Shown: one piece after another, positions 1-4,935 of the stretch | Position numbering within the stretch: position 1 is the stretch's first letter | How the letters are laid out: each line of letters begins with the position of its first letter | Origin: JAICJJ01 sp039809985 | GTDB lineage: Bacteria > Chloroflexota > Chloroflexia > Thermomicrobiales > UBA6265 | Length of the DNA stretch: 5,917 bases | Reading direction: 5' to 3' | NCBI GenBank assembly: GCA_039809985.1 | Contig: JBDHWC010000161.1 | Coordinates: 1 to 5,917 of the forward strand | Made by a program: the position numbers and the translations under genes | Notes under the pieces: generated by a model | Told to the model about the DNA's origin: nothing | Databases searched by the model: none | What the model saw: only the letters and a program-made list of their open reading frames with translations

Positions 1-60
1 GACCCGGCGCTCGGGCCGGCCGCGGGCTAGGGCGACGCGCCGCGGCGAACCGCGCCCGCG

Positions 61-66
61 TATACT
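61..66 (+). promoter_or_regulatory. Possible -10 promoter box ahead of the YggT gene
   Basis: TATACT matches the sigma-70 type -10 consensus at five of six bases and is an AT-rich island in an otherwise nearly pure GC stretch, 69 bases upstream of the YggT start. No good -35 box is visible 16-18 bases before it, so this is a tentative call based on composition and position only. Confidence 0.35.
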
Positions 67-134
67 TGCCGACGCCAGACATCCGCCCCACGGACCCGCG
101 CAGGGCGCGCGGCAGCGGGGCATGCCGAGCGAGC

Positions 135-395
135 ATGAGCTACGAGATCGCCAACATCCTGCTGCAGGTGCTGAACCTGTTCATGTACGCCCTGATCGGC
201 CGGGCGTTGCTGTCGTGGTTCGACCCCCGGATGAACTGGGGGATCAGCCGCGTGCTCTACCAGGTGACGGAGCCGATCGTCGCGCCGCTGCGGCGGGTGA
301 TCCCGCCGGTGGGGATGTTCGACATCTCCTTCATCGTGGCGATCCTGCTCATTCAGGTGCTGCAGCGATTGCTGGCGCAGGCGTTCTTCGGCTAG
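135..395 (+). CDS. YggT family integral membrane protein
   Basis: An 86-residue membrane protein of the YggT family. The family is widespread and poorly understood; members have been linked to osmotic tolerance, and in Gram-positives and cyanobacteria to cell division or nucleoid and thylakoid organisation. Two hydrophobic segments are visible, at about residues 5-28 and 61-83, separated by a conserved polar loop. The loop holds the family signature: GRALLSWFDP near residues 22-31, then VTEPIVAPLRRVIPP near 44-58. The length is typical of single-unit YggT proteins. The frame is open upstream to about position 66 from a TTG, but family homology begins at the ATG at 135, so that start is chosen; the ribosome binding site is weak (GCGAGC). 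It is followed after 61 bases by a small membrane-protein gene, probably in the same transcript. The biological role in this organism is unknown. Confidence 0.93.
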   Translation: MSYEIANILLQVLNLFMYALIGRALLSWFDPRMNWGISRVLYQVTEPIVAPLRRVIPPVGMFDISFIVAILLIQVLQRLLAQAFFG

Positions 396-456
396 GCTGG
401 CGACACGGGCCGGCCCGGGGCGGCCGGGGCCGGGCGAAGGCGGGGACGGGGGCACG

Positions 457-579
457 ATGGGCAACTTCTTGGGCGGCTTCACCAAGCTCTGCACGGTGAT
501 CTTCGTCTTCCTCGTGGTGGTGGCGCTGCTGTCGGTGCTCGGCGTCTTCCAGAACCACCTGATCCAGCCGGGGATGTAG
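457..579 (+). CDS. Small single-helix membrane protein (40 aa)
   Basis: I do not recognise this as a named family. It encodes 40 residues starting MGNFLGGFTKLC. A continuous hydrophobic helix runs from about residue 11 to 31 (VIFVFLVVVALLSVLGVF is its core), followed by a short polar tail ending in IQPGM. One lysine lies before the helix and a histidine and asparagine after it, so the N-terminus is predicted to face the cytoplasm. It starts 61 bases after the YggT stop on the same strand, and two hairpins follow its stop, which suggests the pair is co-transcribed and terminated together. The upstream GGGGACGGGGG is only a loose ribosome binding site. A spurious small ORF is possible, but the transmembrane pattern is far cleaner than chance frames in this GC-rich DNA, which are rich in Arg, Pro, Gly and Ala. 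Confidence 0.62.
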   Translation: MGNFLGGFTKLCTVIFVFLVVVALLSVLGVFQNHLIQPGM

Positions 580-587
580 CCGGGTCC

Positions 588-608
588 GCCCGGCCGCGCG
601 CGCCGGGC
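588..608 (+). terminator. First hairpin after the YggT/small-protein pair
   Basis: GCCCGGC at 588-594 pairs perfectly with GCCGGGC at 602-608 around a 7-base GC-only loop. It lies 8 bases after the stop of the small membrane-protein gene and has no T tract. It may assist the stronger hairpin 15 bases further on or act as an mRNA 3' end stabiliser. Confidence 0.4.
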
Positions 609-623
609 GCGACCATCACGCCG

Positions 624-656
624 ACGCCAGCGGCCCGCACGGGCTCGCTGGCGTTT
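624..656 (+). terminator. Intrinsic-type terminator of the YggT/small-protein transcript
   Basis: ACGCCAGCG (624-632) pairs with CGCTGGCGT (646-654), and an inner GCCC (633-636) pairs with GGGC (641-644) around loop GCAC. There is a single-base bulge at 645 and G637/C640 are unpaired or pair weakly. The stem of about 13 pairs is followed directly by TT (655-656), continuing the T at 654. The T run is short, as is common in very GC-rich genomes. It marks the 3' end of the left-hand gene pair and the point just before repeat array 1 begins. Confidence 0.7.
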
Positions 657-666
657 CGCGTCCGGG

Positions 667-783
667 CCGCCCTCACCCTCCAGCCCCCCCGCGACGGCCT
701 GACAGGGGCAGGTATCCAAGGGATAGCGGCATCCGCGTCTCGCGGCCGGCCCCGCTGGGACCGCCCTCACCCCCCAGCCCCCT
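667..783 (-). repeat. Inverted leader unit of array 1
   Basis: Two boxes beginning CCGCCCTCACCC (667 and 761) lie 94 bases apart. Between them, the - strand reads GGATACCTGCCCCTGTCAG, which matches the 3' end of the direct units (GGATACTTCCCCTTGTCAG near 1000-1017). The leader is therefore best read as a diverged unit in reverse orientation, head-to-head with the direct series. The 15-mer CCCGCTGGGACCGCC at 751-765 is identical at 4177-4191 in array 2, which shows that the leader is part of the element and not chance flank. Confidence 0.75.
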
Positions 784-807
784 CTCCCGCGGCGGCGGGA
801 GAGGGGG
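778..807. repeat. Axis hairpin of array 1
   Basis: CCCCCTCTCCCGC (778-790) pairs perfectly over 13 bases with GCGGGAGAGGGGG (795-807) around loop GGCG. It sits exactly where the inverted leader turns into the direct units, so it is the symmetry centre of the array. A near-identical structure occupies the same place in array 2. Confidence 0.85.
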
Positions 808-1385
808 AGCAGATGGATCGGGGGAGGGCTTGGCCCTCCCCCGAATCCCCCAATTGCCGCGGCGCGGCCGCTTTCCAGGCGCTTTCCAACGGATATCTGC
901 CCTGTCAGGCGGCGGCGGGAGAGGGGGAGAGACTGGATCGGGGGAGGGCTTGGCCCTCCCCCGAACCCCCATTCGCCGCGGCGCGGCCGCTTCCCGATGG
1001 ATACTTCCCCTTGTCAGCCGCGACGGCGGGAGGGGGAGAACCCAGATCGGGGGAGGGCTTGGCCCTCCCCCGGACCCCCGGGTTGCCGCGGCGCGGCCGC
1101 TTCCCGATGCTTCCCCTGTCAGGCGGCCACGGAGTGGGAGAGCACGTTGCCCGGCCGTTCCCCGATCCCCGGATCTCCGCGGCGCGGCGGCGTTTCGACG
1201 GACATCCCCCGGTCGCAGGGTGCGGGCCGCTCCGAGCGTGGGCGAGGGCCGAGATCGGGGAGGGTTCGGCCCTCGCCAAGCCCCTGGTCGCCGCGGCGCG
1301 GCGGCTTCTCGACGGAGACGCCTGCCGTCTGCCGCGGCGCGACCGCTTCCCGGTGGGAACCTCCCCGTGCCGGGAACAGGAACGT

Positions 1386-1417
1386 GAACAGGGGCGGCCG
1401 GTTGGCCGCCCCTGTTC
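1386..1417 (-). terminator. glnA terminator hairpin
   Basis: GAACAGGGGCGGCC (1386-1399) and GGCCGCCCCTGTTC (1404-1417) form a perfect 14-base-pair stem with a 4-base loop. It lies 31 bases past the glnA stop on the - strand. There is no clear T tract on either side, so termination may be Rho-assisted or hairpin-only. It also shields glnA from array 1 beyond it. Confidence 0.78.
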
Positions 1418-1448
1418 CCGCGTCGCCGGCCGGGGCCGGGCGGATGTC

Positions 1449-2804
1449 CTAGTAGATCGGCAGGTAGCGGTCCCGCTCCCACTGGGTGACGTGCTTGCGG
1501 AACGCGTCCCAGTCGGCGGTCTGCGCCTCGGTCAGGCGGTCGAAGACGTGGTCGCCGAGCGCCTCGCGCACGATCGGGTCGGCCTGCATCAGCGCGACCG
1601 CGTCGCCGAGGGTGGCCGGCAGGGTCGGGATGCTGCGCCGCGCCAGGTCCTCGTCGGTGAAGTGGTAGAGGTTCTCCTCGACCGGCTCCGGCAGCGGCGT
1701 CTTGTTGACGATGCCGTCGATGCCGGCGGCCAGCATCACCGCGAAGGCGAGGTACGGGTTGCACGACGGGTCCGGGCAACGCAGCTCGACCCGGGTGGCC
1801 GAGGTCTGCCCCTTCCGGATCGCCGGCACCCGGATCAGGGCCGAGCGGTTGGTGCGGGCCCAGGCGACGTAGACCGGGGCCTCGAAGCCGGGGACCAGCC
1901 GCCGGTAGGAGTTGACCAGCGGCGCGATGACGCCGCAGAAGCTGCGGGCGTGGGCCAGCTGACCGGCGATGAAGTGGCGGGCGACCTCCGACAGCCCGTA
2001 GGGGTCGTCGACGTCGACGAAGGCGTTCCCCTTCTTGCCGACGAAGCCGAGGCTCTGGTGGACGTGCATGCCGGAGCCGTTGATCCCCTCGACCGGCTTC
2101 GGCATGAAGGTGGCGTGCAGCCCGTGGCTCATCGCCACCGCCTTCAGCACGTACTTGAAGGTGGTCACCCGGTCGGCCGTCTTCAGGGCGTCGCCGTACT
2201 GGAAGTCGATCTCGTGCTGGCCGATGGCGACCTCGTGGTGGCTGGCCTCGACCTCGATCCCCATGTCAGCGAGGGCGCGGACCATGTCCTTGCGCACGCT
2301 GTAGCCGAGGTCGGTGGTGAAGTCGAAGTAGCCGGCGGCGTCGTGCGGGTCGGCGTCGGTGCCGTTGGCGGCCCGGAAGAGGAAGAACTCCGGCTCCGGG
2401 CCGACGTTGTAGGTGTAGCCGAGCTCGGCCAGCCGCTCGAGCTGGCGGGCCAGCACGCCGCGCGGGTCGCCGGAGAACGGGTCGCCGTTCGGCGAGTGGA
2501 CCCAGCAGTAGATGCGCGCCGTCAGGTGGTCGCCGACGGTCCACGGCAGGACCGCGAACGACGACAGGTCGGTCTGCAGGTACATGTCCGACTCGGCGAT
2601 CCGGGTGAAGCCGGCGATCGAGGAGCCGTCGATCCACTGCCCGCGCTCGATCACGTCCGGCAGCACCGCCGCCGGCACCGTGATGCTCTTGACGAGGCCC
2701 ATCACGTCGGTGAACTGGAGGTCGATGAACTCCACCCCCTCGTCCCTGACCCGCTTCAGGATCTCGTCCCCGCTCGGCGCACCCTGCTTGCCGCTCGTCG
2801 CCAT
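1449..2804 (-). CDS. glnA: Glutamine synthetase, type I (GSI-alpha-like)
   Basis: Encodes a 451-residue glutamine synthetase, which makes L-glutamine from glutamate, ammonia and ATP in the cytoplasm; type I enzymes are dodecamers. The N-terminal beta-grasp domain covers about residues 15-105 and includes DGSSIAGF (59-66) with the active-site Asp. The catalytic domain follows. Expected metal and substrate residues are present: E137 and E139 in GPEPEFF, E191 and E198 in HHEVAIGQHEID, H247 in NGSGMHVHQS, R302 and E308 in RRLVPGFEAP, R320, R325, and E340/R342 in RVELR, then NPYLAFA. The length, the Arg at 68 in FTRIAESDM, and the lack of the beta-subtype insertion and of the NLYDLPPEE adenylylation context (here NLYHFTDED) favour the alpha subtype, controlled by feedback and DNA-level regulation rather than adenylylation. 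The ATG at 2804 is chosen because GGAGG lies 9 bases upstream and homology starts soon after; an open extension to 2936 looks non-native. It is divergent from the gene at 3180. Confidence 0.98.
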   Translation of the reverse strand: MATSGKQGAPSGDEILKRVRDEGVEFIDLQFTDVMGLVKSITVPAAVLPDVIERGQWIDGSSIAGFTRIAESDMYLQTDLSSFAVLPWTVGDHLTARIYCWVHSPNGDPFSGDPRGVLARQLERLAELGYTYNVGPEPEFFLFRAANGTDADPHDAAGYFDFTTDLGYSVRKDMVRALADMGIEVEASHHEVAIGQHEIDFQYGDALKTADRVTTFKYVLKAVAMSHGLHATFMPKPVEGINGSGMHVHQSLGFVGKKGNAFVDVDDPYGLSEVARHFIAGQLAHARSFCGVIAPLVNSYRRLVPGFEAPVYVAWARTNRSALIRVPAIRKGQTSATRVELRCPDPSCNPYLAFAVMLAAGIDGIVNKTPLPEPVEENLYHFTDEDLARRSIPTLPATLGDAVALMQADPIVREALGDHVFDRLTEAQTADWDAFRKHVTQWERDRYLPIY

Positions 2805-2813
2805 CGTCCCACG

Positions 2814-2818
2814 CCTCC
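2814..2818 (-). promoter_or_regulatory. Ribosome binding site that sets the glnA start
   Basis: The - strand reads GGAGG, nine bases before the ATG at 2804. It supports this start over the open upstream extension to 2936, which would add 44 Ala/Arg/Gly-rich residues not expected in a glutamine synthetase. Confidence 0.8.
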
Positions 2819-2906
2819 GCTGCGGACGGCCCCGACGGGCTCGCCCCCGGTCCCACGCGCCGCCAGTCCGGGCCGACGCATCCCCAGCCCGAACACCGCC
2901 CGTCCA

Positions 2907-2938
2907 CGTTGCCGCCGGGTTCGTTGCCGTCGGCAACG
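2907..2938. promoter_or_regulatory. Candidate operator upstream of glnA (three CGTTGCCG half-sites)
   Basis: CGTTGCCGTCGGCAACG at 2922-2938 is a perfect 17-base palindrome with arms of 8 around a central T. A third copy of the half-site, CGTTGCCG, lies at 2907-2914, exactly 15 bases from the next. The cluster is 103-134 bases upstream of the glnA start. On the - strand a weak -10-like TAGCGT overlaps the edge of the palindrome, so a bound protein could block transcription of glnA. The binding protein cannot be named from the sequence. Confidence 0.55.
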
Positions 2939-2954
2939 CTACCCGCGCCGACGT

Positions 2955-2987
2955 CCCGATTCATCGTGCGAGCCGCCACGATTCGGG
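2955..2987. promoter_or_regulatory. Interrupted dyad in the glnA divergent region
   Basis: ATCGTG (2963-2968) pairs with CACGAT (2977-2982) across 8 bases, and an outer CCCGA (2955-2959) pairs with TCGGG (2983-2987). Three bases (TTC) are unpaired on the left. It lies between the two other dyads and could be an operator or a 5'-leader hairpin for glnA, depending on where transcription starts. Confidence 0.35.
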
Positions 2988-2996
2988 CCGATTCTC

Positions 2997-3011
2997 TGTG
3001 CAATCTGCACA
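2997..3011. promoter_or_regulatory. Candidate operator: TGTGCA-N3-TGCACA dyad
   Basis: TGTGCAATCTGCACA is a perfect inverted repeat with 6-base arms around ATC, in the least GC-rich stretch of the intergenic region. It lies 192 bases from the glnA start and 168 from the excalibur gene start, so it could serve either promoter. Size and symmetry suit a helix-turn-helix dimer. It does not match the NtrC, CRP or NtcA consensus arrangements. Confidence 0.5.
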
Positions 3012-3166
3012 AAACGGGACGTCGCGCCCCGCCGATCGTCCCGGTGCGGAACCGGACGGCCCGCCCGGGCGTATCAGAAGGGCAGGAAGGCCCGGCTTGC
3101 CCGGGCGTTGACCGCGCCCCGCAGCCGAACAGGCCACCTCGCGCCGCGGGGGCGGGGGAGAAGTTC

Positions 3167-3173
3167 GGGAGGG
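3167..3173 (+). promoter_or_regulatory. Ribosome binding site of the excalibur-domain gene
   Basis: GGGAGGG ends 6 bases before the ATG at 3180. This fixes the start of a frame that is otherwise open for more than 2 kb upstream, and it places a signal peptide at the N-terminus. Confidence 0.8.
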
Positions 3174-3179
3174 TTCCGG

Positions 3180-3932
3180 ATGCTGACCTCGACACTGCGC
3201 CGCCCGGCCGCGGGCCTGATGATCGCCGCCTCGCTCGTCCTCGCCGCCCTCGCCCCGGTCGCCGCCCAGCAGGTGCCGACCAGCGGCGGCAACAACCGCG
3301 ACGGCGTCGCCAATGCCACCGCCCAGGACGGCAGCGACATCGTCTTCAACACCAACGACGGCACGACGTCGACCTCCGGCGGCAGCGGCACCGTCGCCTC
3401 CCCGCCGCGGATCCCGACCAGCAACGTCGCCAGTGCCCGCATCCCGGTCGTGGTCGACGCCAGCGGCCCGGACGGCATCCCGGTCGGCGCGACCACCTCC
3501 ACCTCCACCCCGGCCACCGTCAACGGCCAGCCGGTGGAGAGCGGCACCTACATCCCCGACCAGACGCCGCCGCCCGCCCCGGTCGAGGCCGCCCCGGCCG
3601 ACACCTCCGGCACGTGGGACGACGGCTCCGCCGACGCCGCCCCGGTCGCCGACTCCGGCGACGGCAGCTGGGACGACGGCTCCGGCGCCGTGGCCGACGA
3701 CGGCAGCGGCGTCGACGACGGCTCCGCCGACGCCCCGGTCGCCGACGACGGCTCGGCGGCCCAGGAGCCGCAGTACACCTGCGCCGACTTCATCGGCTGG
3801 TACGACGCGCAGTCGACCTACGAGGCGCGCGGCGGCACCGGCCAAGACTGGGTGACCGTCGACGCGGTCGACCCGGACTGGAACGGCGTCGCCTGCGAGG
3901 ACCTGCCGGGCGGCCCCGCCGCGACCAGCTAG
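3180..3932 (+). CDS. Secreted protein with acidic DDGS linker and C-terminal excalibur domain
   Basis: A 250-residue exported protein of unknown role. Residues 1-29 form a signal peptide: LRRP, a hydrophobic core LMIAASLVLAALAP, and a cleavage-like VAA before QQVP. Residues 30-140 are Ser/Thr/Gly/Pro-rich and without a recognised fold. Residues 145-193 are a low-complexity acidic linker with five DDGS motifs. The C-terminal 45 residues (about 200-244) match the excalibur pattern: TCADF near 200-204, then DPDWNGVACEDLPG near 231-244, with a Cys pair (C201, C239) likely to form a disulphide. In this family the DxDxDGxxCE loop is proposed to bind calcium; here the third acidic position is Asn. 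The gene has its own ribosome binding site and is followed by a terminator, so it is probably monocistronic. It diverges from glnA, but nothing shows shared function. The frame upstream of 3180 is open by composition only. Confidence 0.87.
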   Translation: MLTSTLRRPAAGLMIAASLVLAALAPVAAQQVPTSGGNNRDGVANATAQDGSDIVFNTNDGTTSTSGGSGTVASPPRIPTSNVASARIPVVVDASGPDGIPVGATTSTSTPATVNGQPVESGTYIPDQTPPPAPVEAAPADTSGTWDDGSADAAPVADSGDGSWDDGSGAVADDGSGVDDGSADAPVADDGSAAQEPQYTCADFIGWYDAQSTYEARGGTGQDWVTVDAVDPDWNGVACEDLPGGPAATS

Positions 3933-3955
3933 CCCCCGCGCCCTTCGTCCACTCC

Positions 3956-3993
3956 GACGCCCCGCCCGGCACGCCGCGGCGGGGCGTCCCTTT
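3956..3993 (+). terminator. Terminator of the excalibur-domain gene
   Basis: GACGCCCCGCC (3956-3966) pairs with GGCGGGGCGTC (3978-3988), 11 base pairs around an 11-base loop, followed by CCTTT. It lies 23 bases after the stop codon. Array 2 begins about 30 bases beyond it, mirroring how array 1 begins just after the terminator at 656. Confidence 0.78.
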
Positions 3994-4025
3994 GGTGCCC
4001 GGTTGCCCAGCCCGGTGTCCGGCCC

Positions 4026-4202
4026 GGCTGACACGGGGAGGTGCCTGAACGGAGGCGACCTCCTCACCTCGCGACGGGACCCGCCGGGACCGCCCTCGCC
4101 CCAAAACCCCGCTCCCGCAGCGGCCGGACAGGGGAAGGCCCCTGATCGACAGCGGCGTCCACATCTCGTTGCCGGGCCCGCTGGGACCGCCGTCACCCCC
4201 AG
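4026..4202 (-). repeat. Two inverted leader units of array 2
   Basis: Two copies of the array 1 leader in tandem with a 97-base period. The boxes CCCGCCGGGACCGCC (4080-4094) and CCCGCTGGGACCGCC (4177-4191) are 14/15 identical, and the preceding stretches GGCTGACACGGGGAGG (4026) and GGCCGGACAGGGGAAGG (4122) align with GGCCTGACAGGGGCAGG in array 1. They show that the leader repeats in tandem, in the opposite orientation to the units that follow. Confidence 0.7.
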
Positions 4203-4232
4203 CCCCCCCTCCCGCGGCGGCGGGAGAGGGGG
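4203..4232. repeat. Axis hairpin of array 2
   Basis: CTCCCGC (4209-4215) pairs with GCGGGAG (4220-4226) around GGCG. After one C-A mismatch, five more C:G pairs follow (4203-4207 with 4228-4232). It holds the same position as the array 1 hairpin at 778-807, at the switch from inverted to direct units. Confidence 0.78.
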
Positions 4233-4740
4233 AGAAACTGAACCGGGGGAGGGCCGAGCCCTTCCCCGCACCCCCGGATTGCCGCGGCGCGGCGGCTTTC
4301 CGGTCGCTTCCCAACGAATGCCCCACCCTTGTTGGCCGCGGCGGCGGACGAGGGGGAGAGCGTGCATCGGGGCGCACCTCGCTTGGCCCTCTCCCGAACC
4401 CACCAATTGCCGCTGCGCGGCTGCTTCCCGACTGTCACCTCCCCCGGTCAGCCGCGGCGGCGGGAACCTGGGAGCAACTGATCGGAGGAGGGTCAAGCCC
4501 TCCCTCCGGCCCCCCCGGATTGCCGCGGCGCTGCCGCTTCCCAACGGAGACCTCCCCCTGTCGGGCCGCCGCGGGAGAGTGGAAGAACCCGGATCGGAGA
4601 AGGGCTTGGCCCTCCCCGGACCCCCGGGTGGCCGCTGCGCGGCCACATCCCGTCGGCAACCCACCCCTGCCAGTTGCGGCGGCGGGACAAAGGGAGACGC
4701 TGCGTCGGGGGGGTCAAGCCCTCCCCCGGCCCCCCTCACA

Positions 4741-4935
4741 CCATGGCCGTTTGAGACACCGGCGGCAACTGGACCGGCATCGGCTCCCCGCCGGGCCGGA
4801 ACGGGGCCGACAGAGCGGGGGCCGCCCCATTCCAGCGGCTCGCCGGGCCCCCGCGCGGGCATCCGGCGGCTTCCCCGGGCCCGGCGGGGACGGCCAGGAG
4901 GGGTCGCCGACCGCCGTCGCCGGCCGGAGCGGGCA
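4741..4935. other. Diverged stretch interrupting array 2
   Basis: About 195 bases in which the unit pattern is hard to follow. Possible relics are GGCGGCAACTGGACCGG near 4760, compare GGCGGCAACTGACCCG at 5231, and GGCGGCTTCCCCGGG near 4866. The 314-base gap between the palindrome cores on either side is close to three unit lengths, which suits two decayed units rather than an insertion. No gene, terminal inverted repeats or target duplication is visible. Confidence 0.45.

Larger units (their letters stand above)
663..1376 (+). repeat. Repeat array 1: one inverted unit plus six direct units
   Basis: This gene-free block is made of diverged copies of a unit of about 105-120 bases. Direct units run about 791-908, 909-1017, 1018-1122, 1123-1218, 1219-1330 and a fragment 1331-1376. 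Each full unit reads: GGCGGGAGAGGGGGAG; a perfect stem with arms CGGGGGAGGGC and GCCCTCCCCCG around TTG (819-843, 939-963, 1048-1072); a run of C; the GC palindrome GCCGCGGCGCGGCCGC (at 856, 975, 1085 and, altered, 1176, 1290, 1331); then TTCCCGATGGATACTTCCCC and TGTCAG. The first three units are nearly identical and the last three are increasingly decayed. Open frames run through the block in all phases, but their translations are Arg/Pro/Gly-rich and repeat with the DNA, so it is treated as non-coding. It lies between the terminator at 656 and the glnA terminator at 1386. Confidence 0.93.

Noticed and set aside
1..30. C-terminus of an upstream gene (frame 1 ends in TAG at 28-30)
   Set aside because: Only nine codons are visible (DPALGPAAG), with no family signal. 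It is possible but cannot be supported.
66..134. TTG start upstream of the YggT ATG
   Set aside because: The extra 23 residues are Arg/Pro-rich and precede the family's usual start. The stretch also coincides with a possible -10 box.
663..1376. CRISPR array
   Set aside because: The repeated unit is about 105-120 bases with no short exact repeats alternating with unique spacers, and no cas gene is visible.
2805..2936. N-terminal extension of glutamine synthetase to an earlier start
   Set aside because: The added 44 residues are Ala/Arg/Gly-rich and not family-like, they would cover the candidate operator, and GGAGG is well placed for the ATG at 2804.
813..3179. Very long + strand open frame running into the excalibur gene
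   Set aside because: It crosses array 1 and lies antisense to all of glnA. Its translation is Arg/Pro/Gly/Val-rich and repeats with the DNA units. The real gene starts at the ATG at 3180, with a ribosome binding site and a signal peptide.
4741..4935. Insertion sequence or MITE inside array 2
   Set aside because: No terminal inverted repeats, target duplication or transposase remnant; decayed repeat units explain the length as well.
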